NCBI GenBank assembly: GCA_902490445.1
Contig: CABUDZ010000001.1
Span: forward strand, 1-64,000
Direction of reading: 5' to 3'
Length of the DNA stretch: 64,000 nucleotides
From: an uncultured Collinsella sp.
Lineage (GTDB): Bacteria > Actinomycetota > Coriobacteriia > Coriobacteriales > Coriobacteriaceae
Of the stretch, positions 15,605 through 24,614 are shown piece by piece. The translations under genes were made by a program, and so were the position numbers. How positions within the stretch are numbered: position 1 is the stretch's first letter; every line of letters starts with the position of its first letter. The notes below the pieces were generated by a model. That model did not search any database. It saw only the letters and a program-made list of their open reading frames with translations, and was not told where the DNA came from.

Positions 15605-17757
15605 TACGACCCACCGCCCAGAGCGCCAACCAGCGTGGCGACATCGACGGTGAGCGGGATGGAGCCGCCGCCGGGCAGAGGAATCTCCGCAAGCGTGAAC
15701 ACCGTACCGCTGATGGTGCGTTCGACTTGATATTCCAACGCCTCGCAAAGCGCCTTGGGATCGGTCACGCCCAACGGAATACTTCGCAGTTTGTCTTGCG
15801 CTTGAGAGAGACCAGCAATGTCAGACCCCGGGCTCTTAATGACGTTGGCGGAATCAGTCAGCACCGGCTTTCGCAGGCGCAAGTCGCACGGTTCCAAACC
15901 CAGCGCCGCCACGGACGCCGAAACGGTATCGCCGAGCCACGATGCGATGGAGCCCAACGCGCCGCTGCCCCCTCCTAGGCCTTTAATCATCTCGTCCATA
16001 AGTTCGTCGGCCGAACCTTGGATGTCTCCGTATCCCACAAGCAGCCGTCCCCAGACATCCATGACGCCGTCGAGTACGCCGGCAACGCCACCCGAGCGTT
16101 CCTTCAATGTCGAGAAAAATCGCGAAAGCACGTTGTTTTGCGCCGTCGCCTCATCGGGCGCCAGCACCGCGGCAGAGATGGCACCGCGATCGCCAAGCCT
16201 GACTGCCGTGTTAAACGAAGAGTTGAGCTCATCGGGGCTCGAGATGGCACCCGAAACCGCAAAGGCAACCACGCCGTTGCGACCGGGCGGAGCGATACGT
16301 GGACGCTCGCCCGAAAGCGCTTTGATGGCCTGGTCAAACGCATTGCTCGCACGGTCGGTCTCGTCTTCGGTCTGACGTTCGAGCTCGAGCTCTTTGTTGC
16401 GGCATTCGACGTAGCCTTCCAGGGCGTCTTTGAACTTGTCAAAGTGATACTCGAAGCCGTTTTCGATCGATGTAGAAGGAGCGGCGACGGCACCCAGTGT
16501 CTTGACTCCAAAATGGCAGCGGTCGCATGCTTCTCTCCCGTCAAAGTCAGCAACCGATGACAGTCCTCCCGGCGCTCCCTTTTTATAGTTTGGGCAGCCA
16601 GTTCCATAATGGATGTACGTCTTGCCGTCATTGCTGCTCGTCGGCCACGCGGCATCGGTATAAAGATCGCTCGCCCTGGCCTCGTCCGCGTTGCGCGGCA
16701 GCAGCGGCAGGTCCGCGACGACGCTCGTGCCGTCGTCCACGATGGAGGCTCGCCCGAGCTCTTCACCGGCATACCGATAGAACGCCTTTCGAGCGGCAGA
16801 CTCCGCCTGCATCTCGACACCGCTTCCAAGCGGCTTTTCGTTAGCAAGGCGCTGACGGTAATATGTTCTCGCTCGGTCAAGCGCCACCTGGGGCTCCCAC
16901 GTGACGCTCGATGCGTAATGTGGGTTGAGCTCGCCCGGCAGCGACGCCAGCTTCTTCGCGCGCTCCCACATGCACGAACGGCCACCAATCGTGCCCTTGT
17001 CCGACCCGCCGCAGTCCGCAAGCCAGGCGCGCTCTTTTGCTTTCGCCGTATCCTCAGAAGCCTCCTTCAACTTTTTGGCTGCGAGCTCTAAATCATCTGA
17101 CGCATCTTTAATGGCATCGGTCGAGATCTCGGAACCCTCGAGCGCAACAAAATCAGACTCGGATGTCCTGGGCACGGCAAGCGCCGTACCGGTATAGGTC
17201 ACACTATCGGTATCCTGCGCCGACACCGCCTGCGTGGCACGCGCGGCGATCAGATACGGCAGAGCCGTCTCGATTTTCTGTAAGCCTTCCGATGCGCTTT
17301 TTGCAAACTTGTTGCGCGTTTTAATGATCTCAATCCCGGTGTCGACCATATTGCCGGCAACTGGTTCGGCACCCGGGATGAGGATGGCGACCAGGCCCGT
17401 CCCGATCGTGGCAAACCCCGCCAGCCCCAGACTCAAGATGCTCGCATCAACCACCGTGGCAGCCGTGTGATAGGACGACACTACGTTGGCACCCGCCAGC
17501 GCGCCGCTATCGGCCGCCACCTGGGTATCCCCGGCACGCGACATGCTCCATATCGCCGCCGTCGACGAAAACAGCAGCGTGAGCACCACCAAGATGACCA
17601 CCGCAGAGGAGAGCGTGGTGTAGGCACCGTCTTCGATAAACAGATCGACACCGGCTCGACCCATAAAGCCGCCTCGCTTGCGATGGCAGCTCGGACGGCA
17701 CGTCAAAACGCGTCTAGACCAGAAACGCTTAATCCCATGTAGCAATCCACGAATCAT
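15604..17757 (-). CDS. Large TadG-like pilus-associated surface protein
   Basis: 717 aa. After a short basic N-terminus, a helix (LSSAVVILVVLTLLFSSTAA, about 49-70) is followed by AIWSMSRAGDTQVAADSGAL, matching the N-terminal pattern of TadE/TadG-like pilus proteins (W-x-x-x-R-x-x-x-Q-x-A-A-D). The long ectodomain contains coiled-coil stretches and clustered cysteines (CGGSDKGTIGGRSC; CPNY...EACDRCHF), which may form disulfides or bind metal. Start ATG at 17757 has GGAGGGAGACT and overlaps the tadE gene by 29 nt. Tad loci usually carry one such large protein that anchors or caps pili. Confidence 0.8.
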   Translation of the reverse strand: MIRGLLHGIKRFWSRRVLTCRPSCHRKRGGFMGRAGVDLFIEDGAYTTLSSAVVILVVLTLLFSSTAAIWSMSRAGDTQVAADSGALAGANVVSSYHTAATVVDASILSLGLAGFATIGTGLVAILIPGAEPVAGNMVDTGIEIIKTRNKFAKSASEGLQKIETALPYLIAARATQAVSAQDTDSVTYTGTALAVPRTSESDFVALEGSEISTDAIKDASDDLELAAKKLKEASEDTAKAKERAWLADCGGSDKGTIGGRSCMWERAKKLASLPGELNPHYASSVTWEPQVALDRARTYYRQRLANEKPLGSGVEMQAESAARKAFYRYAGEELGRASIVDDGTSVVADLPLLPRNADEARASDLYTDAAWPTSSNDGKTYIHYGTGCPNYKKGAPGGLSSVADFDGREACDRCHFGVKTLGAVAAPSTSIENGFEYHFDKFKDALEGYVECRNKELELERQTEDETDRASNAFDQAIKALSGERPRIAPPGRNGVVAFAVSGAISSPDELNSSFNTAVRLGDRGAISAAVLAPDEATAQNNVLSRFFSTLKERSGGVAGVLDGVMDVWGRLLVGYGDIQGSADELMDEMIKGLGGGSGALGSIASWLGDTVSASVAALGLEPCDLRLRKPVLTDSANVIKSPGSDIAGLSQAQDKLRSIPLGVTDPKALCEALEYQVERTISGTVFTLAEIPLPGGGSIPLTVDVATLVGALGGGS

Positions 17758-18265
17758 AGTCTCCCTCCAGCCATTCGGGACGCGATTGATACGAGACATC
17801 GACTTTGAGCTCAACGTAGCCGCCCTCGGCGGTACCACCCATAGCCTGCGCAAACGCACCGATCACAGGCAACGGCTTGACCTCGCCGGAAACGGACACG
17901 GACGAGACGCTACCCGCATCTGCCCGGCCAAGCTCGATATCCCACGACAACGGCCCGCCGGCATGAAAGATCGAAACGTTGGGCACTGCGGCAAGCCGGC
18001 GGCGGGTAAACTCCTTAAGATCGTCGTCCTCCGCCGTCGTCGTGGTCATGAGCCGCGCGGTCTCGGCGGCGGCAGACTCCATGACCGCGCGCGTATAGAG
18101 CAGGCACACCGGTTGCAGTGCGAGAAGGATGAGCGTCAGAAACGTCGGCAGCAAAAAAGCGGCCTCGACCGTTGACTGCGCCCGGTCCTCACGCGCGATA
18201 TCAATACAACGCGATGTCCTTAGCGCCCGCAGCGGCGTCGATAACCGATGTCGAGGCAACGCCAT
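17729..18265 (-). CDS. tadE: TadE minor pilin
   Basis: The recognisable core begins IAREDRAQSTVEAAFLLPTF: a basic leader, the pseudopilin motif QSTVEAAF, then a hydrophobic helix, typical of TadE. About 125 residues of ectodomain follow. The start is uncertain. The nearest in-frame ATG is 18265, overlapping the preceding pilin by 65 nt without a clear ribosome-binding site. An ATT codon overlapping the preceding TGA stop (TTGTATTGA) with AAGGA upstream would give a more natural leader. Part of the continuous Tad operon. Confidence 0.75.
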   Translation of the reverse strand: MALPRHRLSTPLRALRTSRCIDIAREDRAQSTVEAAFLLPTFLTLILLALQPVCLLYTRAVMESAAAETARLMTTTTAEDDDLKEFTRRRLAAVPNVSIFHAGGPLSWDIELGRADAGSVSSVSVSGEVKPLPVIGAFAQAMGGTAEGGYVELKVDVSYQSRPEWLEGDYDSWIATWD

Positions 18266-18419
18266 GGGATGCCGCCCGCTCAACCAGCGCCGCCAAGCGC
18301 CCATCGGTGCCAGCGCGCCAAAGCCCCGCGATCGCCAGCACGATCGATAACAGCGCCACCGTGACGATGGCGTATTCCACAGTCGCTTGGGCAACCTCTT
18401 CACGCAGAACGCCATGCAT
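18201..18419 (-). CDS. Second Flp/TadE-like small pilin, 72 aa
   Basis: MHGVLREEVAQATVEYAIVT opens a short prepilin: basic/acidic leader, AQATVEYA at the processing site, and one helix (VTVALLSIVLAIAGLW). A 35-residue Ala-rich tail follows. Size fits the Flp class, but the motif ATVEYA is intermediate between Flp and TadE. It follows the 187-aa membrane protein by one nt. Its product could be a minor pilin or a second major pilin. Confidence 0.75.
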   Translation of the reverse strand: MHGVLREEVAQATVEYAIVTVALLSIVLAIAGLWRAGTDGRLAALVERAASHGVASTSVIDAAAGAKDIALY

Positions 18420-18420
18420 T

Positions 18421-18984
18421 TCACGATCCCTCCTTTGAGCTTATTGTTTGCGGGACCAGGCGCACGGCGCGCAGACGACACGAAGCATCGCCAGTATCCG
18501 CGGCAACCGTCACCATATCGACCCAGCCGCGTCCGTCACGCACGATAGCGCCCCACACGTTTCCCTTGATGTCGAGATAGCCGCTCAGAGCAAGTTGTGC
18601 CGTGGGTACCTCGCGATAGGCACGCAGCATATCCTCCGCCGCTTCGGTCATCGGTCGGTCCTCGGACCATGCAAGCCGGACCGCAATCGCGTTGCCCTCA
18701 GGCGAATCCGTCGCAGTGCCAGACCGCTTGTCGAGCGTCCGCAGAAAGGTTTGCGCCGTGATAGCGACATCCGAATCGTCCGCATCTCGCATCTCATCTT
18801 CTTGAGACGCCACCGCCGAATCTGAGCCCAAATCGGAGGCGGTCCCAGGACGCTGCTGCCGCGCGACGTTAAGCCCCCAAAGCACCGCCGCTATCGCCAC
18901 GGTCAGGCAAGCAAACACCAGCAGCACCCCGATGGGACGCTCGCCCTCTACAGGCTGTTGATGCCCTCGCTGATAGCGTTCCAT
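18421..18984 (-). CDS. Tad-locus membrane-anchored hypothetical protein
   Basis: 187 aa with one helix near the N-terminus (IGVLLVFACLTVAIAAVLWG, about 18-37) and a soluble, probably extracytoplasmic domain (about 45-187) with no recognised family. Its position between flp and the second pilin gene suggests a role in pilus assembly or cell-wall passage. The ATG at 18984 overlaps the flp stop by 37 nt with only AAGG upstream; an internal GTG nearer the hydrophobic helix is possible. Codon use matches the neighbours. Confidence 0.65.
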   Translation of the reverse strand: MERYQRGHQQPVEGERPIGVLLVFACLTVAIAAVLWGLNVARQQRPGTASDLGSDSAVASQEDEMRDADDSDVAITAQTFLRTLDKRSGTATDSPEGNAIAVRLAWSEDRPMTEAAEDMLRAYREVPTAQLALSGYLDIKGNVWGAIVRDGRGWVDMVTVAADTGDASCRLRAVRLVPQTISSKEGS

Positions 18985-19181
18985 AGATCTTGGACCTTGC
19001 CCTTAAATGCGACGATGGCGATAATCGCGATCACCACGAGCACGCCGACCAAGATGGCATACTCGGTGGTACCCTGTGCACTCTCCTCCTGCAATAGTTC
19101 CTTGGCGCGCTGACGAACATGTGCCGCCCGGCAAAACGCCCAGCCCTGGACCTTGCCAGCAGCGTCAGTCATCGTGTTCAT
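18948..19181 (-). CDS. flp: Flp-family type IVb major pilin
   Basis: 77 aa. A 36-residue basic leader ends at QGTTEYAILVGVLVVIAIIA; the G-TTEYA junction matches the Flp prepilin cleavage site (G/XXXXEY), followed by the hydrophobic helix and a short C-terminus (KVQDLWNAISEGINSL). It would be the main subunit of the Tad pilus, exported via the membrane and cleaved by a prepilin peptidase not present in this window. GGGAGG precedes the ATG by six nt, among the strongest sites in the operon. Confidence 0.9.
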   Translation of the reverse strand: MNTMTDAAGKVQGWAFCRAAHVRQRAKELLQEESAQGTTEYAILVGVLVVIAIIAIVAFKGKVQDLWNAISEGINSL

Positions 19182-19191
19182 GTATTCCTCC

Positions 19192-19833
19192 CTACATCAT
19201 CCCGCCTGCTCCCAGCAGCGGGCCCAATATGGACAGAAGCAACGCCGGCAAGATGAGCGTGCCGGTGGGAATCAGCAGCTTGACGGGCGCACGCTCGATC
19301 TCGCGCTCGACCGCGGCGCGATGAGCCGCACGGATCTCGCGACTTTGAGCGGCCAGCGTCTCGGCAAGTGGGGCACCCAGGGCGAGCGCCTGCCCCACCG
19401 TGATGGCAAAGGTCTCGAGCGCTCGCACGTCCAGGTCGCGCGCGGCGGCCAACAACTCGTCCTCACGCGTGCCCACGCCCACCTGCCACGCCATGCAGGC
19501 GCGCTCAAGGCGAAGAGCCAGCACTGACCGGCGGTTGGCGCAGAAAATCTCAAGCGCCGCATCAAACGAAAGACCGGCCGAAAGACCCAAGCGCACAACA
19601 TCGATCATCTCGGACACTTCGCCGAGCGACACTCGCGCCGGGCCGCCCGCTCCAACCGCGCCCTTCACTCGCGCGGTCAGAGCATCGACCACCGAGCGAC
19701 CCGCGGCAGCGACCAGCACCGCCTCGCGCTTGCAGGCCCCTGCGACCTTGCGTGCATCCGCCCGATCCAACCCCGTCGCGACAAATACGCTCAGGGCGCA
19801 CAGGCAAGCCGCAACTGCAACCGGGGCGCTCAT
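19192..19833 (-). CDS. tadC: Tad pilus inner-membrane platform protein TadC
   Basis: 213 aa with a type II secretion F domain: EVSEMIDVVRLGLSAGLSFD (about 75-95), which aligns with the G-x-S-x-x-x-A-L element of TadB/TadC, and C-terminal hydrophobic helices (LLIPTGTLILPALLLSILGP). It forms the membrane platform with TadB on which the TadA ATPase acts. ATG at 19833 overlaps the tadB TGA (CTATGA). It is shorter than many TadC proteins (~300 aa), mainly at the N-terminus. Confidence 0.88.
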   Translation of the reverse strand: MSAPVAVAACLCALSVFVATGLDRADARKVAGACKREAVLVAAAGRSVVDALTARVKGAVGAGGPARVSLGEVSEMIDVVRLGLSAGLSFDAALEIFCANRRSVLALRLERACMAWQVGVGTREDELLAAARDLDVRALETFAITVGQALALGAPLAETLAAQSREIRAAHRAAVEREIERAPVKLLIPTGTLILPALLLSILGPLLGAGGMM

Positions 19834-20756
19834 AGCTCCACCCGCATAATGCGCCGGATAACCACCAGGGCAACGGCGTTGAGGGCAAGACCCAGCACCA
19901 CAGCGCCCGCGCCGGCAGGCGTCGCAAGACCGCGACGAAAATCTGCCGAAAGCAGCGCCAACACCGCGCACATGCCCGCCGGCATCGCCGCGACCATATG
20001 CGCAGACATGCGAGCCTGCGACGTCTTAACATCCAGGCGGCGCTTGAGCTCAATGCGCTCCCCCACCATGCTCGACGCCTCGGACAGTAAGTCGGCAAGC
20101 GGAGCGCCGGTGCGCTGAGACACCTTAAGCGCCAAGGTCACAAGCGAAAGACCGGGGGCGTCGATACGCACGAGCAAGTCATCGAGCGCGTCGGTCGCCG
20201 AGATGCCGCAATCGATCGCCGCCGCCACCCGCAAAAACTCGTTATGCACTGGCTCTTGCGCATGAGCGCCCACAAAGCGCATGCCCTGGGCCAGCGAATG
20301 TCCCGAGGCAAGCGACATGGAAAGTGCGGTAAACGCCTCGGGCATTGCCTCTTCTGCATCGTGTTGCTCGCGCCGGCTCTCAAAGCCATCCCGAGCGGCA
20401 CCAACGGCAAACGGAGCAACAAGTCCCAAGGCAAATCCGAGGGGCGATAACGACACCATCGTTAGTAAAACGCAGCAGACACCGCTCGATAGCAGCAGAA
20501 ACGCCAAACATCCCGAAGCATCCTCGATCACGAGGCCAAGGCGATGCGCCGGAGCCAGCGATGCCCACGAACGGGCGATCTTTTTCAGCAGATCGTTTTC
20601 CACCAGCTCACGCGGCAGCTTCTCTGCCACCGTCTCGAGCGCCTGACGTGCCAGCTCCGCCGGCGGTACCTGCGGCACACGAGGTTCCGCCCCGCACGCC
20701 GTCGCGACAGAAAGCCCTGCCAAGCCCCCTACGACGAGGGGCACAGCGATCTCCAT
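19830..20756 (-). CDS. tadB: Tad pilus inner-membrane platform protein TadB
   Basis: 308 aa. Two central hydrophobic segments (about 82-120) precede the T2SSF domain with AFTALSMSLASGHSLAQGM (about 143-161) and GISATDALDDLLVRI, then C-terminal helices (VVLGLALNAVALVVI). Partner of TadC in the pilus assembly platform. GAGGAGG lies within the end of tadA, eight nt before the ATG, and the genes overlap by 28 nt. Confidence 0.9.
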   Translation of the reverse strand: MEIAVPLVVGGLAGLSVATACGAEPRVPQVPPAELARQALETVAEKLPRELVENDLLKKIARSWASLAPAHRLGLVIEDASGCLAFLLLSSGVCCVLLTMVSLSPLGFALGLVAPFAVGAARDGFESRREQHDAEEAMPEAFTALSMSLASGHSLAQGMRFVGAHAQEPVHNEFLRVAAAIDCGISATDALDDLLVRIDAPGLSLVTLALKVSQRTGAPLADLLSEASSMVGERIELKRRLDVKTSQARMSAHMVAAMPAGMCAVLALLSADFRRGLATPAGAGAVVLGLALNAVALVVIRRIMRVEL

Positions 20757-22057
20757 TCGTCCACCTCCTCTTGTGTGAGCGTCCCCGACCGCAGGCCTTC
20801 TGCGATAAACGGCGGCTCGCGGTCAAGCGTCCAGGTGCGCTCGGCGGCATCGAACGTCACATAGCGCTCGAGCTCTACGCCGCCCGATGCGGCGCGTCGC
20901 ACCCCCGAATACGAGGAGACGAAGCGCCTGCCATCGGCGTGGCGCTCGGACATCACGATACCGTCGAGCGCCATGGCAATCTGCTCCTCGATGAGCTCAC
21001 TCGGCAGGTCGATGCCATAACGTGCAAGCAACGTCAGACGCACCACGGTCTCCTGTTCTGAACCCGCATGAAGTGTGGTGAGCGACCCGTCGTGGCCCGT
21101 GTTCATGGCCTGCAACATGTCGCAGCACTCGGCACCGCGCACCTCGCCCACCACGATGCGGTCGGGGCGCATGCGCAGGGCATTAGTTACCAGGTCGCGG
21201 ATCGTCACCGCGCCTTCACCCTCAATTGAAGCCTCGCGCGCCTCTAGGCGCACCACGTGCGGATGATGCGCAAACTTGAGCTCGGCAGAGTCCTCGATCG
21301 TCACGATGCGCTCGCCGGTGGAAATCTCACATGACAACGCGTTGAGCAGGGTGGTCTTACCAGATCCCGTGCCTCCCGCAACCGCCAGGTCCTGTCGCAG
21401 CGACACCGCGCACGACAGCAGCTGCGCATACCAAAGCGGCAGCGACCCCAGCCCCACAAGCTCGTCCAGCGAGCAGATACGGTCCGAGAACTTTCGGATG
21501 GTGAGAATCGGTCCGTCAATCGCCACAGGCGGAATCACCGCGTTGACGCGATAGCCCGTTTTGAGGCGGGCGTTGACGATGGGGCTGCGCTCGTCGATAC
21601 GGCGGCCAAGTGGCGAGATGATGCGGTCGATAAGCACACGGATCTGTTCATCATCCTCAAACGCATGCTCGATGGGGTACAAAACGCCGCCGCGTTCAAA
21701 GAAAGCCGAGCGGCAGCCGTTGATCATGATCTCGGTAACGGCGTCGTCCTCGATGAGCGGCTGCAACGGCCCCAAGCCCACCACGTCATCCAAAATCTCG
21801 TCGATGATGGTTTCGCGCTCGGGCGTCGCGAGATCGGTCGGCTCCTCAACATTGAGCGCCGCCTCCACCGCAGGACGCAATTCCGAGCGGGCAAGTGCCG
21901 GGTCGATATAGGCGCTGATACGCGCCACTTCGTCGTAACCCATGCGGTCCATCACGGCGCGCTTGGTGCGTCGTTTCACCGCGCGGCGACGCCCCGCATC
22001 TACAGGCGCTGCCGCCGCTGCAGCGCCGGCAGCCTTAATCCTCGTTTGCAGGCTCAT
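20729..22057 (-). CDS. tadA: Tad pilus assembly ATPase TadA/CpaF
   Basis: 442-aa secretion ATPase of the type II/IV superfamily that powers Flp pilus extension (and possibly retraction). Walker [10 protein letters not shown] (228-236), Asp box [10 protein letters not shown] (about 250), Walker B-like [14 protein letters not shown] (about 285), and His box [12 protein letters not shown] are intact. The N-terminal ~85 residues are basic then helical, as usual for CpaF. The ATG overlaps the cpaE stop (CGATGA). No truncation. Confidence 0.95.
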   Translation of the reverse strand: MSLQTRIKAAGAAAAAAPVDAGRRRAVKRRTKRAVMDRMGYDEVARISAYIDPALARSELRPAVEAALNVEEPTDLATPERETIIDEILDDVVGLGPLQPLIEDDAVTEIMINGCRSAFFERGGVLYPIEHAFEDDEQIRVLIDRIISPLGRRIDERSPIVNARLKTGYRVNAVIPPVAIDGPILTIRKFSDRICSLDELVGLGSLPLWYAQLLSCAVSLRQDLAVAGGTGSGKTTLLNALSCEISTGERIVTIEDSAELKFAHHPHVVRLEAREASIEGEGAVTIRDLVTNALRMRPDRIVVGEVRGAECCDMLQAMNTGHDGSLTTLHAGSEQETVVRLTLLARYGIDLPSELIEEQIAMALDGIVMSERHADGRRFVSSYSGVRRAASGGVELERYVTFDAAERTWTLDREPPFIAEGLRSGTLTQEEVDEWRSLCPSS

Positions 22058-23706
22058 CGCTGATCACCCTCGCGCAACCAGGGAAGGCGGATACGCGGGC
22101 GTTCGGTACGCGTTGCACGGTCGGCGACCATATCGCTCCAAGGGCCGACGGCGCACCCCAGTTCCACGAGCATCTCGCGCGTGGCCTCGCGCATGCTAGT
22201 CGCAAAAGCACTGGTCTGCCCCACCGCCTCGTCAGCGCGCCCAAACGCCATGAGCGCGGCGAGATCCTGCCCGCCATCGGCGATACGAATCTTGGAGCTC
22301 AACGCACAGGCAATCTCAAAGCGCATGGCGACGTCCTCGTCTGCCCCGCGCGCACCGAACCGGTTGAACACGGCGCTCATGCGCGTGCGCGGCACACCTA
22401 CTCGACTTGCCAGTTCGATGACGCGCGACGCCGATGTCGCGGACGACACCGCCGCATCGCCAACGACCAGGCAACGGTCGCTCGCCGCCACCGCAGCCGC
22501 CACGGCGTCGCCCCAAAAGACCGAGGTATCGATAAAGACCACGTCGGATTCGCGACGCAGAACATCAAGCAGTAGCTCCACCGGACGCGCCATGAGCTCG
22601 GCTTGCTCGGGCGCCGCGACGGGACCCCAGAGCGTAACGCCCGGCGCCACGCGCATCGATGTGGCTACGATATCCGGCTCGGTGAGCGTGCCCGCCGCCG
22701 ACGGCTCGATAAGTGCCGCCATATCGCGCGGAGCATCGACGCCTAACAAGTCGTAAAGGTTTCCAAACATCAGGTCCAGGTCGAGCACGGCGGCACGCAA
22801 GCCCAACAGCGACGATGTGTGTGCCATGGTGGCAACGATCGTCGACTTGCCGCAACCGCCCGAACCCGAAATAGCGCAGATGACCGGAGCTCGATGCGGC
22901 GGAGCGGCAGCGTCTGCCGGCGGCATCGGAGGCGGCGGGGCGGGCGTCGGTGGCAGCGCCCCCGTCTCCCCCGCCGCAACCACACGCTGCGTCCAAGCCG
23001 GCATGGCAGCTTGTTCGGTCTGCGAGGCAGGCTCGTTCTGCGCAATCTGCTCATGCTGCATTAGCGACAACTCGCCGCACCCGGCAAAGCCCTCAACTTC
23101 GTCGAGTTCATCCGCCAGATTCACGCCGTGCACGTATCCCATATCTACAGCCGGGGAGTCGCCAGCATGCTGCGCCGGCCCTCCAGCGTCATCGTCTACA
23201 AGGGGGTTCCGGGGGCGCCGACCATGCTCGGCTTCCGCTTTTCCATAATCATCAACACGCGGGCCTCTTGTAGCGCGAGGCGCCCCGGGTTCCCTATCAA
23301 CAAAAGCATCGGGCTCAATCGTCATGTGCCGATCGGAATCAACCGCTCCCTCGCCCGCGCGCCCGTTGCCGCATACACTGTGCGCAGCGATGACCTCGGT
23401 CGCCCCCGCGCGAAACAGCCCCTCGATATCCGACGGATCGAGCGCTTCTATCAACACGACCACGCGACTCACGCGGCCTTCGGCCGTCAGGCGCGCAACA
23501 GTCTTGCGCACATCTTCGGTATCAAACAGAGACGCCGCGATGATGGCAGCCCCGCGGCGCGACGGAAACGCCCGCGCCATGGAAACCAGCCCGTCCAGGT
23601 CACCCACGCGAAGCACCTGTGCACCCACATCACGGCCCTCGACTTCCCGCTGCAACAGCCCGTAATCGCCGCACGCGCAGCACGCAAGCCAGATCGCCTT
23701 CATCAC
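22054..23706 (-). CDS. cpaE: CpaE/TadZ-like pilus localisation ATPase
   Basis: 550 aa in three parts. Residues 1-110 form a receiver-like domain without obvious phosphoryl-acceptor chemistry. Residues ~115-275 are a disordered acidic and Pro/Ala-rich linker (ALPPTPAPPPPMPPADAAAP). From ~280 there is a ParA/MinD-type P-loop (AISGSGGCGKSTIVATMA) with LDLDLMFGN following. TadZ/CpaE proteins place Tad machinery at a cell pole. GGAGG precedes a GTG-ATG pair; GTG at 23706 (overlapping the cpaB stop) is listed, ATG at 23703 is equally possible. Confidence 0.9.
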   Translation of the reverse strand: MMKAIWLACCACGDYGLLQREVEGRDVGAQVLRVGDLDGLVSMARAFPSRRGAAIIAASLFDTEDVRKTVARLTAEGRVSRVVVLIEALDPSDIEGLFRAGATEVIAAHSVCGNGRAGEGAVDSDRHMTIEPDAFVDREPGAPRATRGPRVDDYGKAEAEHGRRPRNPLVDDDAGGPAQHAGDSPAVDMGYVHGVNLADELDEVEGFAGCGELSLMQHEQIAQNEPASQTEQAAMPAWTQRVVAAGETGALPPTPAPPPPMPPADAAAPPHRAPVICAISGSGGCGKSTIVATMAHTSSLLGLRAAVLDLDLMFGNLYDLLGVDAPRDMAALIEPSAAGTLTEPDIVATSMRVAPGVTLWGPVAAPEQAELMARPVELLLDVLRRESDVVFIDTSVFWGDAVAAAVAASDRCLVVGDAAVSSATSASRVIELASRVGVPRTRMSAVFNRFGARGADEDVAMRFEIACALSSKIRIADGGQDLAALMAFGRADEAVGQTSAFATSMREATREMLVELGCAVGPWSDMVADRATRTERPRIRLPWLREGDQR

Positions 23707-24362
23707 TCGTCGCCTCCGCTCTTTTTGCCGCGCGCCGTGGCGGGAATCGTCAAGCTGACCGTTCCCTTGCCCGAGGCTCCCAGCAGTTCCTTGACGTCTT
23801 CGGGGTCAGCCGCCAGCGTCACCCATTCGATCTTGCCCTCGCGCGTGGAACCGGAATCCTCACTGGTATCGATCACGTACGCGCCGCACAGCCGATCGGT
23901 TACGCCGTCTTTTTGCACGTACACGTCCACGTAGCTGCCCACGCCCGCAGCACCGCCGACCGAGTGCTCGGCATCGACCGCCACCGAAACGGCGACCTTG
24001 CCCTTAGGCACCTCGAGCATGTGGCTCTCGGCCTTGGTGTAGACATTGCAGATCACGGCGTTTTTGGGAATACGCGAAGTCGTCACGTCGCCGCGCACCT
24101 GGCGTAGCTCGGTCGCCGCGTCACGCGGCAGCAGACTCGTCAGCCACTCCTGGGTTATGACATTGGTCTCATCGAGGGTCTCACCCACATCGATATCGCG
24201 CGCCGCGACGCATACCTCGACGCGATCGCCACCGTACTTGGCCAAGGTCTCAGCCTGGACCTGTTCGGCTTGCGAGCGGATCGACGAGCCGTAAACCATG
24301 CAGAGCAGAGCAGCGAGCACGCCCGCGACCAAACTGATGGCGATGCGCTTGCTCTTGTTCAC
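23703..24362 (-). CDS. cpaB: Flp pilus assembly protein CpaB/RcpC
   Basis: 219 aa. An N-terminal anchor (IAISLVAGVLAALLCMVYGS) precedes an SAF-type beta-clip domain (VEVCVAARDIDVGETLDETN, about 50-100) and a C-terminal RcpC/CpaB domain (VPKGKVAVSVAVDAEHSVGG). In Gram-negatives CpaB supports the secretin; here, without an outer membrane, it may guide pili through the wall. Start GTG at 24362 has AGGAG six nt upstream. First gene of the Tad operon. Confidence 0.9.
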   Translation of the reverse strand: MNKSKRIAISLVAGVLAALLCMVYGSSIRSQAEQVQAETLAKYGGDRVEVCVAARDIDVGETLDETNVITQEWLTSLLPRDAATELRQVRGDVTTSRIPKNAVICNVYTKAESHMLEVPKGKVAVSVAVDAEHSVGGAAGVGSYVDVYVQKDGVTDRLCGAYVIDTSEDSGSTREGKIEWVTLAADPEDVKELLGASGKGTVSLTIPATARGKKSGGDE

Positions 24363-24561
24363 GGCCGCTCCTCTCATGGCAGTGCCGGGCGAATGCCCGT
24401 ACCACCATTGTCTGGGCGGCCAGAGTGCAAAGCGGCGCAATCGCAATCTTGGTTTTCGATGTCAAACCAATCGCTGACCAAAAGCTGACCAGCCCGTCAA
24501 GCTCGTGGCAAGGTTTTGGTCAGCACGTCAGCAAACTGCATGTTTCGAGGCTTTTCCGCAG
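24363..24561. promoter_or_regulatory. Tad operon upstream region with repeated TGACC motif
   Basis: On the minus strand a consensus -35 TTGACA (24460-24465) lies upstream of cpaB, but no good -10 is visible 17 nt on. Ten nt further upstream is TGACCAAAAGCTGACCA (24475-24491), then CCGTCAAGCT-N3-GGCAAGGTT (24494-24515). Both motifs recur at 56828-56876 ahead of the DUF5710 gene. A regulator site controlling pilus expression is one explanation. Confidence 0.45.
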
Positions 24562-24597
24562 CAAAAAAGCCGCCTCCCGAACAGTTGGGAGACGGCT
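24562..24597 (-). terminator. Intrinsic terminator of rsgA
   Basis: Minus strand AGCCGTCTCCC-N9-GGGAGGCGGCT followed by T5, 18 nt past the rsgA stop. Confidence 0.9.
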
Positions 24598-24614
24598 GTC
24601 ATAGGAAAAATCAA

